This document shows positions 44,596 through 56,300 of a stretch of 64,000 nt of DNA, piece by piece; within the stretch, counting starts at the first letter, position 1; each line of letters opens with the position of its first letter. The translations under genes and the position numbers were made by a program. Source of the DNA: Chrysaora quinquecirrha (Eukaryota > Cnidaria > Scyphozoa > Semaeostomeae > Pelagiidae); assembly GCA_014526335.1 (NCBI GenBank), contig JACTAT010000036.1, forward strand, positions 248,001 to 312,000, given 5' to 3'. The notes under the pieces are model-generated. The model did no database searches. It was not told where the DNA came from and saw only the letters and a list, made by a program, of their open reading frames with translations.

Positions 44596-44839
44596 AGTTA
44601 AAACTCGCATAGGCAGAGAAAATCTATTGACAATCTTTAAGCTGGAAAATTGTACGACGACAGCGCGTAGAAATGCAGATGATCATTTTACACTGAAAAG
44701 TAACGGACATTTCCAAATTCATAATATCGCTCAATAATCGAAATGTCTGTGATTGACTACCCAGACCTTGCTATTCATATCGCTCAAAGATTGGCAAAGT
44801 AAGCAATCAGTAAGACTATGACTAAAGAAGAGCGTATAG

Positions 44840-44915
44840 CAAGGTAGCCCAGTTGATAGGGCGATGGCAAGCAGATCCAGTTGTCGCAGGCTCGAGACGA
44901 AACTTGGTCCTACAG
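44840..44915 (+). mobile_element. tRNA-derived SINE-like copy 2
   Basis: 'ggtagcccagttgatagggc' repeats the A-box of copy 1, 314 bp downstream. The B-box ('caggctcgagacgaaac') is decayed. Flanking words ('ggcaaagtaa.caat', 'aagactat.actaaagaaga') are also shared, so about 300 bp was duplicated in tandem. Confidence 0.6.
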
Positions 44916-45965
44916 GTGAAGCAAGTAAGTCAGAGCAAGTTATCGACAATCTGCGACCTGAAATTAAATTATTTTCAACAAATGATTTAAAAACTAGAAG
45001 AATAACAACTAGGGCTCTAGGAGTCCTGACAAGTATAGATCGCAATTCTAGTCTGCAACCGCAAGACAAAATTCTACACTGTAATTTTCTCTCTATAACT
45101 AGGTGACTGAGCCCTTTCGTGACTACTACCCCAGTTCTACACCCCTTATTTTTACCCAATCAATTAGAACCCACTCCAGCCTGAAAGACAAAGGGCCCTT
45201 TATATAAAGGATCCTTTATAAAGGATTTCAATACGCTAACTGTTAAATGATTCCAGGCTGTGTGTAAGTTCCTTTAAGAAACTTTCTTCCTTGACCTGTT
45301 ACAAATATTGCATACAGAAGAATAAGTATGAGCTGCCAACGCTGTTAAAACCCTAAAAAATGATTTGTTTTTCTTCTAGTAATTGATGTAGTCTTTATGT
45401 TAGGAGACTACACCACACAACCTGATCACAGTATGCAGATTACTGCACACAAGACTGCACGGAAACTGCGTTCAAAAAGATTGTTCTTATGTGAACTTAT
45501 TTGCCGTCAATCTCTGCAATTTCGAGATCACTTTTGGCAAAACGTTAAACGAATTTGTAGACCTGAAAATGCCGATTAAAATGCTTGGTTTTAAAGTTGT
45601 TGCAGCTCATTAGGCAGCCGAGAAAAATGAAAAATCAAAGTTCTATGACATTTTAGTTTTCTTCTGCAAGCAAAATCTTGTTTTGGTCGATTCGAATTAA
45701 GTAAAGTTGATAGTTTTTGTTGGAGAAAGAAACAATGAAAACAAGCTTTTTCATTTAAGCGGTTTTTGATGACTTCAACAAATCTTCATTTCGTATTTAA
45801 CTAAATACGTAAATTGTTTGATGAGAAACGAAGTTTATTTTTCTTTGCTTTTATCTTCATTTTCGTTGTCTTCTGCAATAAAAGTTTATATAAGATTCGA
45901 TTGAATTTCTGATAAGATAATAAGTTCTTGAGTTGTACAAAACTTCAGTATTGCGAAGAAAAACG

Positions 45966-46297
45966 GAACATCTTGGAACATGTTTGGAAAATGTTTGGAA
46001 CATGCTTGGAACATGTTTGAAAAATGCTTGAAACATGTTTGGAACATGTTTGGAACATGCTTGAAACATGCTTGGAACATGCTTGGAACATGCTTAGAAC
46101 ATATTTGGAACATGCTTGAAACATGCTTGGAACACGCTGGAATGTGTTTGGAACATGTTTGGAACATGCTGGAACATATTTGGAACATTTTTGGAACATG
46201 TTTGGAACATGCTGGAACATGTTTGGAACATGTTTGGAACATGCTGGAACACATTTGGAACATTTTTGGAACATGTTTGAAACATGCTTGGAACATC
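45966..46297. repeat. 11-bp minisatellite, about 30 copies
   Basis: The unit 'tttggaacatg' (with cttggaacatg and aacatgctgg variants) repeats for 330 bp. Since 11 is not a multiple of three, every frame reads the same 11-residue peptide, and all frames on both strands stay open. This gives several long but spurious open frames. Confidence 0.96.
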
Positions 46298-46357
46298 AAA
46301 AGTAAAAAATAAGCGGAACCATTGCCCGCGAAGCAAAATATAAACCGAACTGAGGAT

Positions 46358-46450
46358 CGAAATGTACTCATCAGAAAAGTGAGTTGGATTGGCATTGTGT
46401 TCTGAACACCAATCAGCTTACGGAATACAGTGGAATAAACAATAGAATTA
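46358..46450. repeat. Interspersed repeat, copy 2 (pair with 12046)
   Basis: 'tcagaaaagtgagttggatt' and 'caatcagcttacggaataca' correspond to the copy at 12046-12140 with scattered substitutions. Confidence 0.55.
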
Positions 46451-46800
46451 GTCCAAGAGTCCAAGCTAGAAAATGAACTCTTTCTGTCTACTGTACACAA
46501 AACCGGATTTCTTCGCAATATCAAGATACTGTAATAATGGAAAACATAAGCAGTAGACTTTGTTAATAAGGAACAGGTTGTTGCTGTTGCAACTAGGGCT
46601 GGTAAAAACAATGTTGAAAGAGAAACTGATAACTGTAAAAAAGAATGAATCTAAAATAAGCATGAATCAGTTTAAGAGGTTTGTTAGAGTCGCTCTTAAT
46701 GCTTTCCTTCCCCTTTGATCAGCGTTACAACAAGGCGAATCGCCATTCTTATCTGCATAGTTTGCAATTCTACAAGGTACTGTTTTGTGACTTCTTTACC

Positions 46801-47015
46801 ATCTACCTAATGCCTAACACTTACCTAATTTCTGGAATATACAATACCACCTACCTAATACCTAACACTTATCTAATTTTCGGTACATACAATACCACCT
46901 ACCTAATACCTAACACTTGCCTAATTTCTGGAATTATATAATACCACCTACCTAATACCTAACCTAAAATTTACCCAGTCTCTGGGATATTGATAATACC
47001 ACATACTTAATACCT
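46801..47015. repeat. About 48-bp minisatellite, 4-5 copies
   Basis: The series 'acctaatacctaacactta', 'cctaatttctggaata', 'acaataccacct' repeats four times with decay toward the right end. Confidence 0.85.
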
Positions 47016-47355
47016 TCCAACCTTGAGTGAAAAGAAGCTGCATTTCCAAAACCAGGGTAGTCTCTTAGAAGAGAGGGGCGCTTATCGCTACATTACCGAA
47101 TTCGGATGGGCGCGTATCAGATGAAGGAGATACTTAAGAGGGTGGAAACATGCATGTTTAATTTGCTGCATGAAAAGCAATAACGATATTAAATAAGGTG
47201 AGTAGGGATGAAAAATAATTAAAACCTAAAACTGAAGATCCAAATAAAGTAAACAAATATAAAGAAATGAATAAGCCATAATAACAGTTAATAAACATAA
47301 ACAAATAAAAAGTCCTAATTGTAGGAATAAACCAGAAAAATAAATAAAGACTTAC

Positions 47356-50300
47356 CATCATTATCATCTGATTCATCACCACTTGAATCCTCTTCACTTT
47401 CAAACGTATTGTCTGGTATATCGTAAAGACGAATAACACCCTGAAAACAGGTAGATTTAAACATAATTGTAATATTTATTAACGTTGTATAAAAACACCC
47501 TGAAGATCAAAGACCATATCGGGCTTTTAAAATTCAGACATTCAAATGAAGAAATTCACGATATAAACTACGTTTGCACATCAACATACAATCTGGTTTG
47601 AAACTGAAAGTGAAAACTGATCTTTACAAGGCTATACTGTAGCAAAATGTTTGATCGGTCATTAAAGTTTTTGTTCCTTCTTTCAGTAATTCTGATACTA
47701 GTCACGCTAGGTAAGCTTATCGTATTTTTATCTCATAATCTATTGTCATTTTATTAGTCATAATTAAGATCTTTAAGTATTTACATGTACATTAATCTCG
47801 ATTTACCAAATATAGTACACTTCTTAAATGAGCAACTGACAAATAAAAAACTCGAGCTGGAATCACAAGGAAGTAGGGAACTAAGGGCTTAGCCAAGAAG
47901 CTGAAAGCAAGTAGCTAGAAAATAAAGGAATGAAAGGAATATTTTGCTTTATGTAGATATTTCTCGGCTCAGGCTTCGTTTTGTTTATACATCCTTTATA
48001 AATCGTTTTAATGATGTGGAGAGCAGCTATAGTAAAGCCCGAACATAAGGACCTAACTTTTGGGACACAGCATGTTAAGATTCTTATGTAGAGGTATATT
48101 ACGAAATCAGGGTGTAGGTTCTTGACACAAGGCCTAAAGCAACTGCGAGAAAGTCCAAGCATGGGACAAGGTTTGGCAGCTTTCACAGGCCATGCTTACC
48201 ATTGGTCAAACTGCAATTGGAGTCCATGAAATAAGCTACAGTAACTCATAAATATTTAGTCTAAACCTTTTTGATATCATCAGGCTGAAATTGTTCTTAT
48301 TTATTGCTTCCAAAATATATAATTGCAGGTTGCAGGTTCCTAGTAAATGAACCTCCACGAACTTTTGCTTGAACTACTACCTCATGAAAGTCACTTCTAC
48401 GCTTGAAGCCTAGCAGACCTTGATAAAACGTGCCATTAACTAAGACCATTTCAGGATACTGATGAACAAACTTAGAAGTGAAACAAACTTGTAACAATTC
48501 AATGAAACTTTTCTTATTTCTTTTAACAGTATGGATAAGAAAAACACCAGTGAATTATGAAATTGGTTTCAAAATATCGATCTCAGACGTATCAAAGAAA
48601 GTAAAGAGTTCAACTTGCAGAAAAAGACTCAAATCAAACGAACGTCCATTGAAAGATATTTTTCTAGCAATTAATTTCAACCATCCATTCTATTCAGTCA
48701 TTCCAATACTTGAAGACTACTACAGACCAATTTTCACAAAGTTTATATTTTGTGGACCACAAAGAGACTATTCTGGAAAATACAACATAACAATAATACG
48801 CAGTCACCGAACGGAGTATGGATTTTATGGATATCAATGTTTGGTTGAAGCTATTTTGCGGAATGGAGGCTGGCAGGGCTATTTATTGATAAATGACGAT
48901 ATGATAATCAATTGGTGGAATTTTCTTGATTTAGACAGAGATAAAATTTGGTATGGGGAGCAATTTCCAGATTTAGCAGGGGGGCATAAGATATTTTCTG
49001 ATCCAAATGAGTGGTTTGAAAGAGACAAACGAGGGGATAAATGTTCAAAGTTTTATTTAGAGATGAAGAGAGGGCGAATGCTGAATGGAACAGAAATGTT
49101 TGACATGTATGAAATGAACACAGAGAAAAAAAGAATATGCATTGCACAGCTATCAGATCTGTTCTATATTCCATCTAGATTTGCTAGTAAATTTGCAAAG
49201 ATTGCAAAGAAGTTTTACATGAGGAGAATCTTTTTAGAAGTAGCTGTGCCAATGTCAATTTATTCACTCGATCACAAATCAAACATCATCTACTTAAATG
49301 GAATGTATTTACAAAAGAAATATGGATGGGCAAAACAGTGGAAGATCAGGACAAGAAAAGCATGGAGAGAGTATCATTTCAGTCTTCATTTCTTACACCC
49401 TTATAAATTTCATGGTGCAAATGAACAGACAAATACACAAGAATTCAAAGATAATATTGCTAATGTAAGCAGACAGATAATTAAGGATAGATGTCTTGAT
49501 GCAGTCATGTCTAAGAAGAACTTTACCAATAGCATTAAACAGAACTGCAGTGCTTATAGTGAGGATGATTGCTGATGGCAGATAGTCAAATGATATGGTA
49601 AAAAGATGTAATTATAATTCAAATGACGGATGGTTCCTTCAGATGCTACGTGTCTTGATGCAGTTATGTCTAAGAAGAACTTTACCAATAGCATTAAACA
49701 GAACTGCAGTGGTTATAGTGAGGATGATTGCTGATGGCAGATAGTCAAATGATCTGGTCACAAAATGGACATTATTTAAAAATGATGGGTGGTTGTTTCA
49801 CGATTACATAGGCTGAAAGGGGGAGGAAAGAAAAAAAGCTATGGATACCAATGGACATGTTCTCGAAACAGGGCGCTTCCCTATTTTTGGGAACGTCGAA
49901 AGGGACATGGTCTTAAATATTTAGGCCATGAAGCCCATTGGGGCTTGACTGCAAGGCCCAAACAAATTACTAATCGCTTCGCAGACGATGGGATGGTTGC
50001 TGACGGTAGATAGTTAGACGGTATGGTCAGAAGAAGAAATTATAATTCAAATGATGGACAACTCTTTCAGGGTGATGAATACAAAGGATAGGTCTCAATA
50101 GATGGTGGCAGAAATTGGATTTAGTCTGCCAGATCTAAAGTAACTTGAAATACAACGTTGCTCTAAAAACTTCGTTTGTATTCCTTGCTGCCTAGATATA
50201 TTATCATCTAGTTTTTTCAGCTTCTCTGATATATTTTCCAAAGGAAGTCTGTCGAGAGTGTATAGAGGGCTGTTTAACAGCAAAGTTTATTGAACGTAAA

Positions 50301-53300
50301 TTTGAAGCGAAATTTACTTCACTAGCTCTCCTGAAGCGACTGGAAACCAGGTCTTTGCACGTGGAAGGGATTCCCTTGCTCAATACGTCCGCCATCTTGC
50401 AGAAAAATAACGCCACAACCCAGACCTCAATGAAAAAGGTCTATACTTAGTTTGATTGTTTAGCCAGTGATAAGAGACGCAAAGCTTCATAACGGAGGAC
50501 GTTAAACAGATGAATGTAGTTGTTTTGATACAAAAAAGAGCATCTACTGTTAGATAATTAATTATTATACAAAATAACCATAGCTATTCACTGACCTTAT
50601 TTGGATCTTTGAGAATGAGGTATTTCCCTTCAGGTAATTTCAGACATGTATCAATAATTACACGAAGTATTCCCCATCCATTATCCATATTTAAAGCAAT
50701 TTGATCAGCAAATTCTTTTGGTTTGAATTGTTGTGTTCCGAGGATGGCATGCTTTGATGAATCTACTGCTGTTATTCTTGATATATACCTTTGGAAAGAA
50801 AAGCATCATCAAATCAATGATTTGTGATCAGCTTAGTGATTGACGGAGTGATCGACTGATAGGTTATGATTGCCTATAAGTAGGATTACTGATTAAAATC
50901 AAAGAGAAAAGGCGGCATTCTAGCACGAATTCTGAGAATCCTTCCCCACTGCACTATGCCAGTATGAAATGAATACGGAGTGATTTCATGTCGGATGGGG
51001 AATTTGGAGTCCCCGTTGACACTATGCCTGTATGAATTGATTACGATGAGCAGGGTCATCGGTTTTTCTAAAATCTATTGTTTCATGTCAGCAAGAACAA
51101 AGAGTAATTGTTTTTCTCTCATTAATTCAACAAAGCGGCATCAAACTGTACCGTATTCAGCCGTTTAAACTATGCTGTTTTCAGATGAAGCTGGTTAGCG
51201 TATCGTATTTATTTGGTATACCGTATTGATATCAAAACTGTGCCGGCATAGTGTAGACACAAGACCAAAACGGTATAGTTTCGTACCGTATTCGTCTCGT
51301 TCCGGCATAGTGTAAACGGGATCTTATTTATCAAAAAAGAAGAATAATTTTCTTTTGCAGCATTTGCAGCTTTAACAACACTTCAGATGATTAGCTAAAG
51401 GCTTACTTCCTATCTATCCAACGGTATTGAGCACAGTCCGAACTTGTTGCCGACTGCTAATCGGCGATTCTTGGGAACAATTTATCGCAACTGCCCTATC
51501 AACATTAGCGCTCTAGCAACTAGTTCCTTTAGCAGCTAGTTTGCGCACACTCCAAATAATGGACGACAAAAAGAGAAAAGGAATCTGCGACAATAAATGT
51601 TGAAAATATCTGCAGAAACGCAGAAAACAAGATACAAAGTAACTCACAAAAAGGAGAACATAAGGGCGTATTTTTTGGTCACATTCTGTTTTCAGCAGAC
51701 GCCTTTTCTTTTCAGTAGACGTCGAAACGTATTTCTTTGGTACTGTCTTCTGAAAACGGCAGTTTTAGAAGGCCTCCAAAACCTTCTGCTCCTGAACCTG
51801 GAAGGTTTCGCAGACATCGCAAGGAATCTCGTTCTCGCTCAAAATGAATGGTTTTATTTGAGGATGTTCTGATCAGCCTACAGTTTTCGGCAACCATGTT
51901 TTTTTGGTACCGGAAACGTTTTACTGCCAAGTCTACTGCTTTCGGAATTCGGAAGTCTGCTGAAAACAGTAGGTTACCAAAAAATACGCCCCTTGATTAA
52001 ATGTCTATTTGTGCAAAATAGCTGAAAAGTTGATCCTTTCTTTCACTCTCACTCCAATAAAACGTGAATTTGAAGCAAAATTTTTTTGCACTACCTCTCT
52101 TAAAGCGAACGCGATCCTGGTCATTTTAGGCAGAGAGAATTCCCTTACTCAAGATAACCTCTTTGAAAAGGTCTGTTATTATTTATGCAAATGGCCTCAG
52201 AAATGGTCAGTGGATGTACAATAGGAAAAAGTTGAAATTAAAGAATAAGCTAAAGAACTTACCCAAGTTTCAAATATTCAGATCCAGCTAAAATAGCAGA
52301 GCAAGTCCATTTAGCAAGTTTGCAGCTATTATTTTTCAATTCTGTTGCCAAAACAGATCCACCTTGAGAGTCTAGTTTCGCTCTCCAAGCTATTCCACTC
52401 ACCTATTATAAAAGATACACTAGTTAAGCAGTTAGTAAATTAGTTACGCAGGGCCATATCACTGAATAGCACCTATCGAATAGATCGTGTGTAGGGATGC
52501 TTTTGTGTGCCTGTTATTTACTACAGTACAGTGTACTCTAGACATGCTATGCCTCTTACCTATTCAAAAAAGATATAATAGTTATTATGGATGGGACAGT
52601 GTTCTATAAACCATTTATATTCAATTGGAGATGTGCATTAGGTTAGCAATATACATTTATGAGCCCTGGTATTACAGTAAAAACCCGCACAGAAGAACCT
52701 TTATTTATTAAGAACCTACTGCCTGAAATTACATATTTTATACTAAATAGATGAGAACTATTTTTAGCCTGCTATCCAAAGATGGTCTTCATTACAGGAC
52801 TCAGATGACTTACAGGGGTTTAAATGCAACTTGTGCTTTGATTAACCTTCTTCATGCAGTTAAAAAATATTGCATTCAAAGCATTGAGAAGGAGGGAAAT
52901 GCTAAAGCTGCTAGATGGCTTCAGATCCTCTTGTAAGAACCTTTCCCCGATTATGGCATACACTTCATTACATAAGAACTTGAACAGACTTTTTTTCCAA
53001 ACTTAGGCTCATATGTGCGGGTTTACTGTAGACGAAACCGGTCTGTAGCTGACTGTCTGAGGTGTCAGTGGTTTTCTTACACTTAGCTTTCAATGTTAGA
53101 TTAGCCTGCGTGCAGCCTCAACCTCTTCTCGAGATATCATTATCTATATTCACTAACTCTTTTCGAGAGACCAGTCTGAAGCTACATGGAGGTTGTGCTA
53201 AATACAACAAACAAACAAATTCATGAAACAAACAAATTGATGAACATATACAGAAACAAAAATAACAAGTAAAGGAAAGAAAGCTCTTTTTTCAATCTCG

Positions 53301-56300
53301 CAAAATAGTTGCACAACTAAGAGCTAGTTCGTGTCGTGCAAGAGCCATACCAAGCTAAAGAAATAACCTATAGCAAGATATTAGCTTGGCAATAGCTATG
53401 TTATCTGAATCGATCTATCATGATCATGATATCAGCTCGAGGTGGGGTCGTAGGGCCACGTGCTTTGGAAAATCCAATAGCATGGGTAAACAATTCATGT
53501 AATGCCGACTCATTGTTTTGGGCAGCAATGGACCTTGATGGCTTCAGGTCCTATACTCCATACACTAGGCATGACCCGGCATATTATGAACAACGTCATA
53601 CAGAGCGATGAAAAAGAGACTAGCAAATAAGGAGGCTAAAGCATTACCCGCGAGTCCCATTCATTCAGAGTTTTGATATTGACGAAGAGATTCTCTCCCG
53701 CGGGACCCTGCAGGGCTGCATCGTGTTCACAGCGTACAATCAAGTTGATTCCATCACCAAGTTCAAATTTACGATACCTACAAAATGAAAAGGAGAAGTT
53801 ACAAGATATAGAAATGACAATGAGCTATGTGAGTAGGAATTCTTTCCGAGAGGAGGTGGCTTGTTGTTGAGGCCAAGTCAACGCTTCTATTTGATACAAA
53901 TGACATGCAAATGAAAGCAAAAATAGTGAAAGTTAATAACATACGATTTATAACCGAAACTTCTAAAGCAAGTCTACACATATTAATGTCCAATCCATGC
54001 AAAATATAAAGATATATAATAAGTGAACACGCTTGCTACATTCACAATTAAAGTTGTAAGACTAGGACCACTTAAATAAATGATTTAACAGACCACTTTA
54101 CAACTCTGGTAAAAGACAGGAAAGGACATCAGTTAATAATTCGTACGCCTTAGGGGTAAAGGAGCTTATACTCGAATCGCATTAAGTCTCTGAATTGCTC
54201 CGATGAACGAACAGACCATTTGAAATGGGCTGAGACAGCAGAAAACAGAAAACATTTATGTACTGTACTGTTAGAAGAGAACTTTCAATTCGAAAACCTG
54301 AAAACGTTGTACATATTGATGAAACAAAGAAACAGAGCTGGCCTCAATAAAATACAAGAACAAAGGTAATGGGCAAACTATGCTAATCGGGCCAGCAAGT
54401 GCATAAAGAGTCTTCGGCGTAGGGAAAGAAAATATCTAAAAGGGCTATCCGATTCTTAGGCCAGCAATTTGATCTAGCTTTAGGCAGATATTTTGCTCCA
54501 ATATTTTGCTGTTTCAGAGAACTTCAGAGTAAGGGGACCGCAGCCATCCAAGCGTCCTGTCCCCTATGCCTTTGCCTGCCCCTGCATCTTTAGATCTTGA
54601 GGGCTTAAAAGCTGACTTGTAATCAAGTCCATGATCTAAGACTAGAACCAGTGGTGTAGAGGTAGAAAACTAACAAGTTGGGCACTAGGGGGGGGGGGCT
54701 GTGCGAGCAAATTCGTCAAAGAACAATGCCACAATATAAAAATCTACCCCTATCTCTCAGTAACTAGGGGGACTCAGCCCTCCCGCGACCCCCCAGCTGT
54801 ACACCACTGACCAGAACGATAATAAGTTATTTTGTTGATTATGTTTTAATACGATGTTGTGCATACTTATGGTTGGTTGTTTATTGCGTGACATAACAGC
54901 ATGCAGCAAAGACATTAACTTGGTAAAAAGTATCGAAACAAGATAAAACGAAACCTTATTTTAAAAATTTACATATTTTTACCAAACTTAATTCTTCATT
55001 CACCGAATTTCAAATCCCAGGATTAGATGCATTTTATGAGCAGGGCATCGGTTAAGTTTAGAAAAAGGAAAAAATTAACCAATTAAACCGCCACATTTTG
55101 TTTTTGATTCTGATATGTTTCGAAATAAGAAACAAATGAAGTAAAACAAGGCAGAAACCAGATAAGCAATACAATTATACAGCGACCGAAAATTTGCATA
55201 ATAATCCCAACGTCTTAGTACGTATACAGTAACATTTGAAAACACCGAAAAGTGCATAAAAATTGCATCAAGCACAAAACCGAGATTTCTGAACAACCTC
55301 AGTCATACAGGAATATCAATGGCTCCTGAACGGGTTCCACACTATCCTTATGTACAACTGAGATCTATCGCCACGTCAGTGAGTTATATGGTGCAATAGG
55401 ATGACCAAATGAAATCAAAAGACCAAATGAATCTCCAATAAGTCCAGAAGCATCATGTCAACCTCTCCACGTACCCCCACGAAGTTATATATTACGTCGG
55501 AACGGTATAACCCCCCGTGATCATATATAGGAATAGAATAGGGATTCCAAGGAGAGAAGACTTCAAAGAGAAGGACACGACCCCGACACGACATGACACT
55601 TCAAGCTTCGACTTGTCGTAATCTATACGATAAAGATCCATACAAAGTGGGAATATAGTTATTTTCGTTTCTTATTTGCTTAAGGCTAAAGCTTGGTTGT
55701 AAAATGGGCCACAATCATGTCTCGCCCACTGGACAGATCCAAGAACACAAAACCTAATCAAATAGCCCACCTAGGTTTCCCCTAGTCTCATTCTAAATTT
55801 GTCAACTAAGACACACAGCTCTCCCTATTAAGCTTCGCATCTTCATAAAACCTTTTTGTACCCAAAAAGTTAATCAGCAAAATCGACCATTGTACTATCT
55901 CTCCCTCGACTATTGAAGAAAAGTGACAGTGATGTGGTATTTTAGCACCAGTCACTAGGATCTCAAACGTAGATGAACTAATGAGACCTCGACCCTGGCT
56001 GTGACGCTACCATGGCTGTGACATATACTCAAATCTGCAGCTTCAGTTGTGGTTTCATGACACATAGGAACGCCAAGAAACGTCTGCCTACAATCCTTGG
56101 AAACAAGAAAGCTAATTCTGAAATAACTAGATCAACAGAGTTGAAAAGAACGTAAATCTAAAATGAAATTGGACAAATAGAGGATTACGAAGAGTTTCAA
56201 AAGAAAACCGTTCTAAAAGTAATTATCAAAATATAACAAGATATGTTTCCTTCAGTTTAAAAAGTAATAAATAACTAAGAAGAAAGGAAAGAAATTCAGG

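Larger units (their letters stand above)
44241..45850. other. Degraded repeat region next to the 1.09-kb array
   Basis: Contains weaker echoes of the array ('aattgaattcctagattctc', 'aaatcgataattttgctta'), two tRNA-like SINE copies listed separately, and a small palindromic patch at about 45193-45228 ('tttatataaaggatccttta'). No supported gene. Confidence 0.5.

Noticed and set aside
45886..46611. 241-codon minus-strand frame with MFQTCSKHVP repeats
   Set aside because: Most of it is the 11-bp minisatellite. The flanking parts show no splice sites or recognisable domain.
51597..51930. Frames of 91 and 72 codons in an eIF3D intron with a mirrored 'cagcagacg/cgtctactg' text
   Set aside because: Looks like a decayed repeat. 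Ends could not be defined well enough to call an element.
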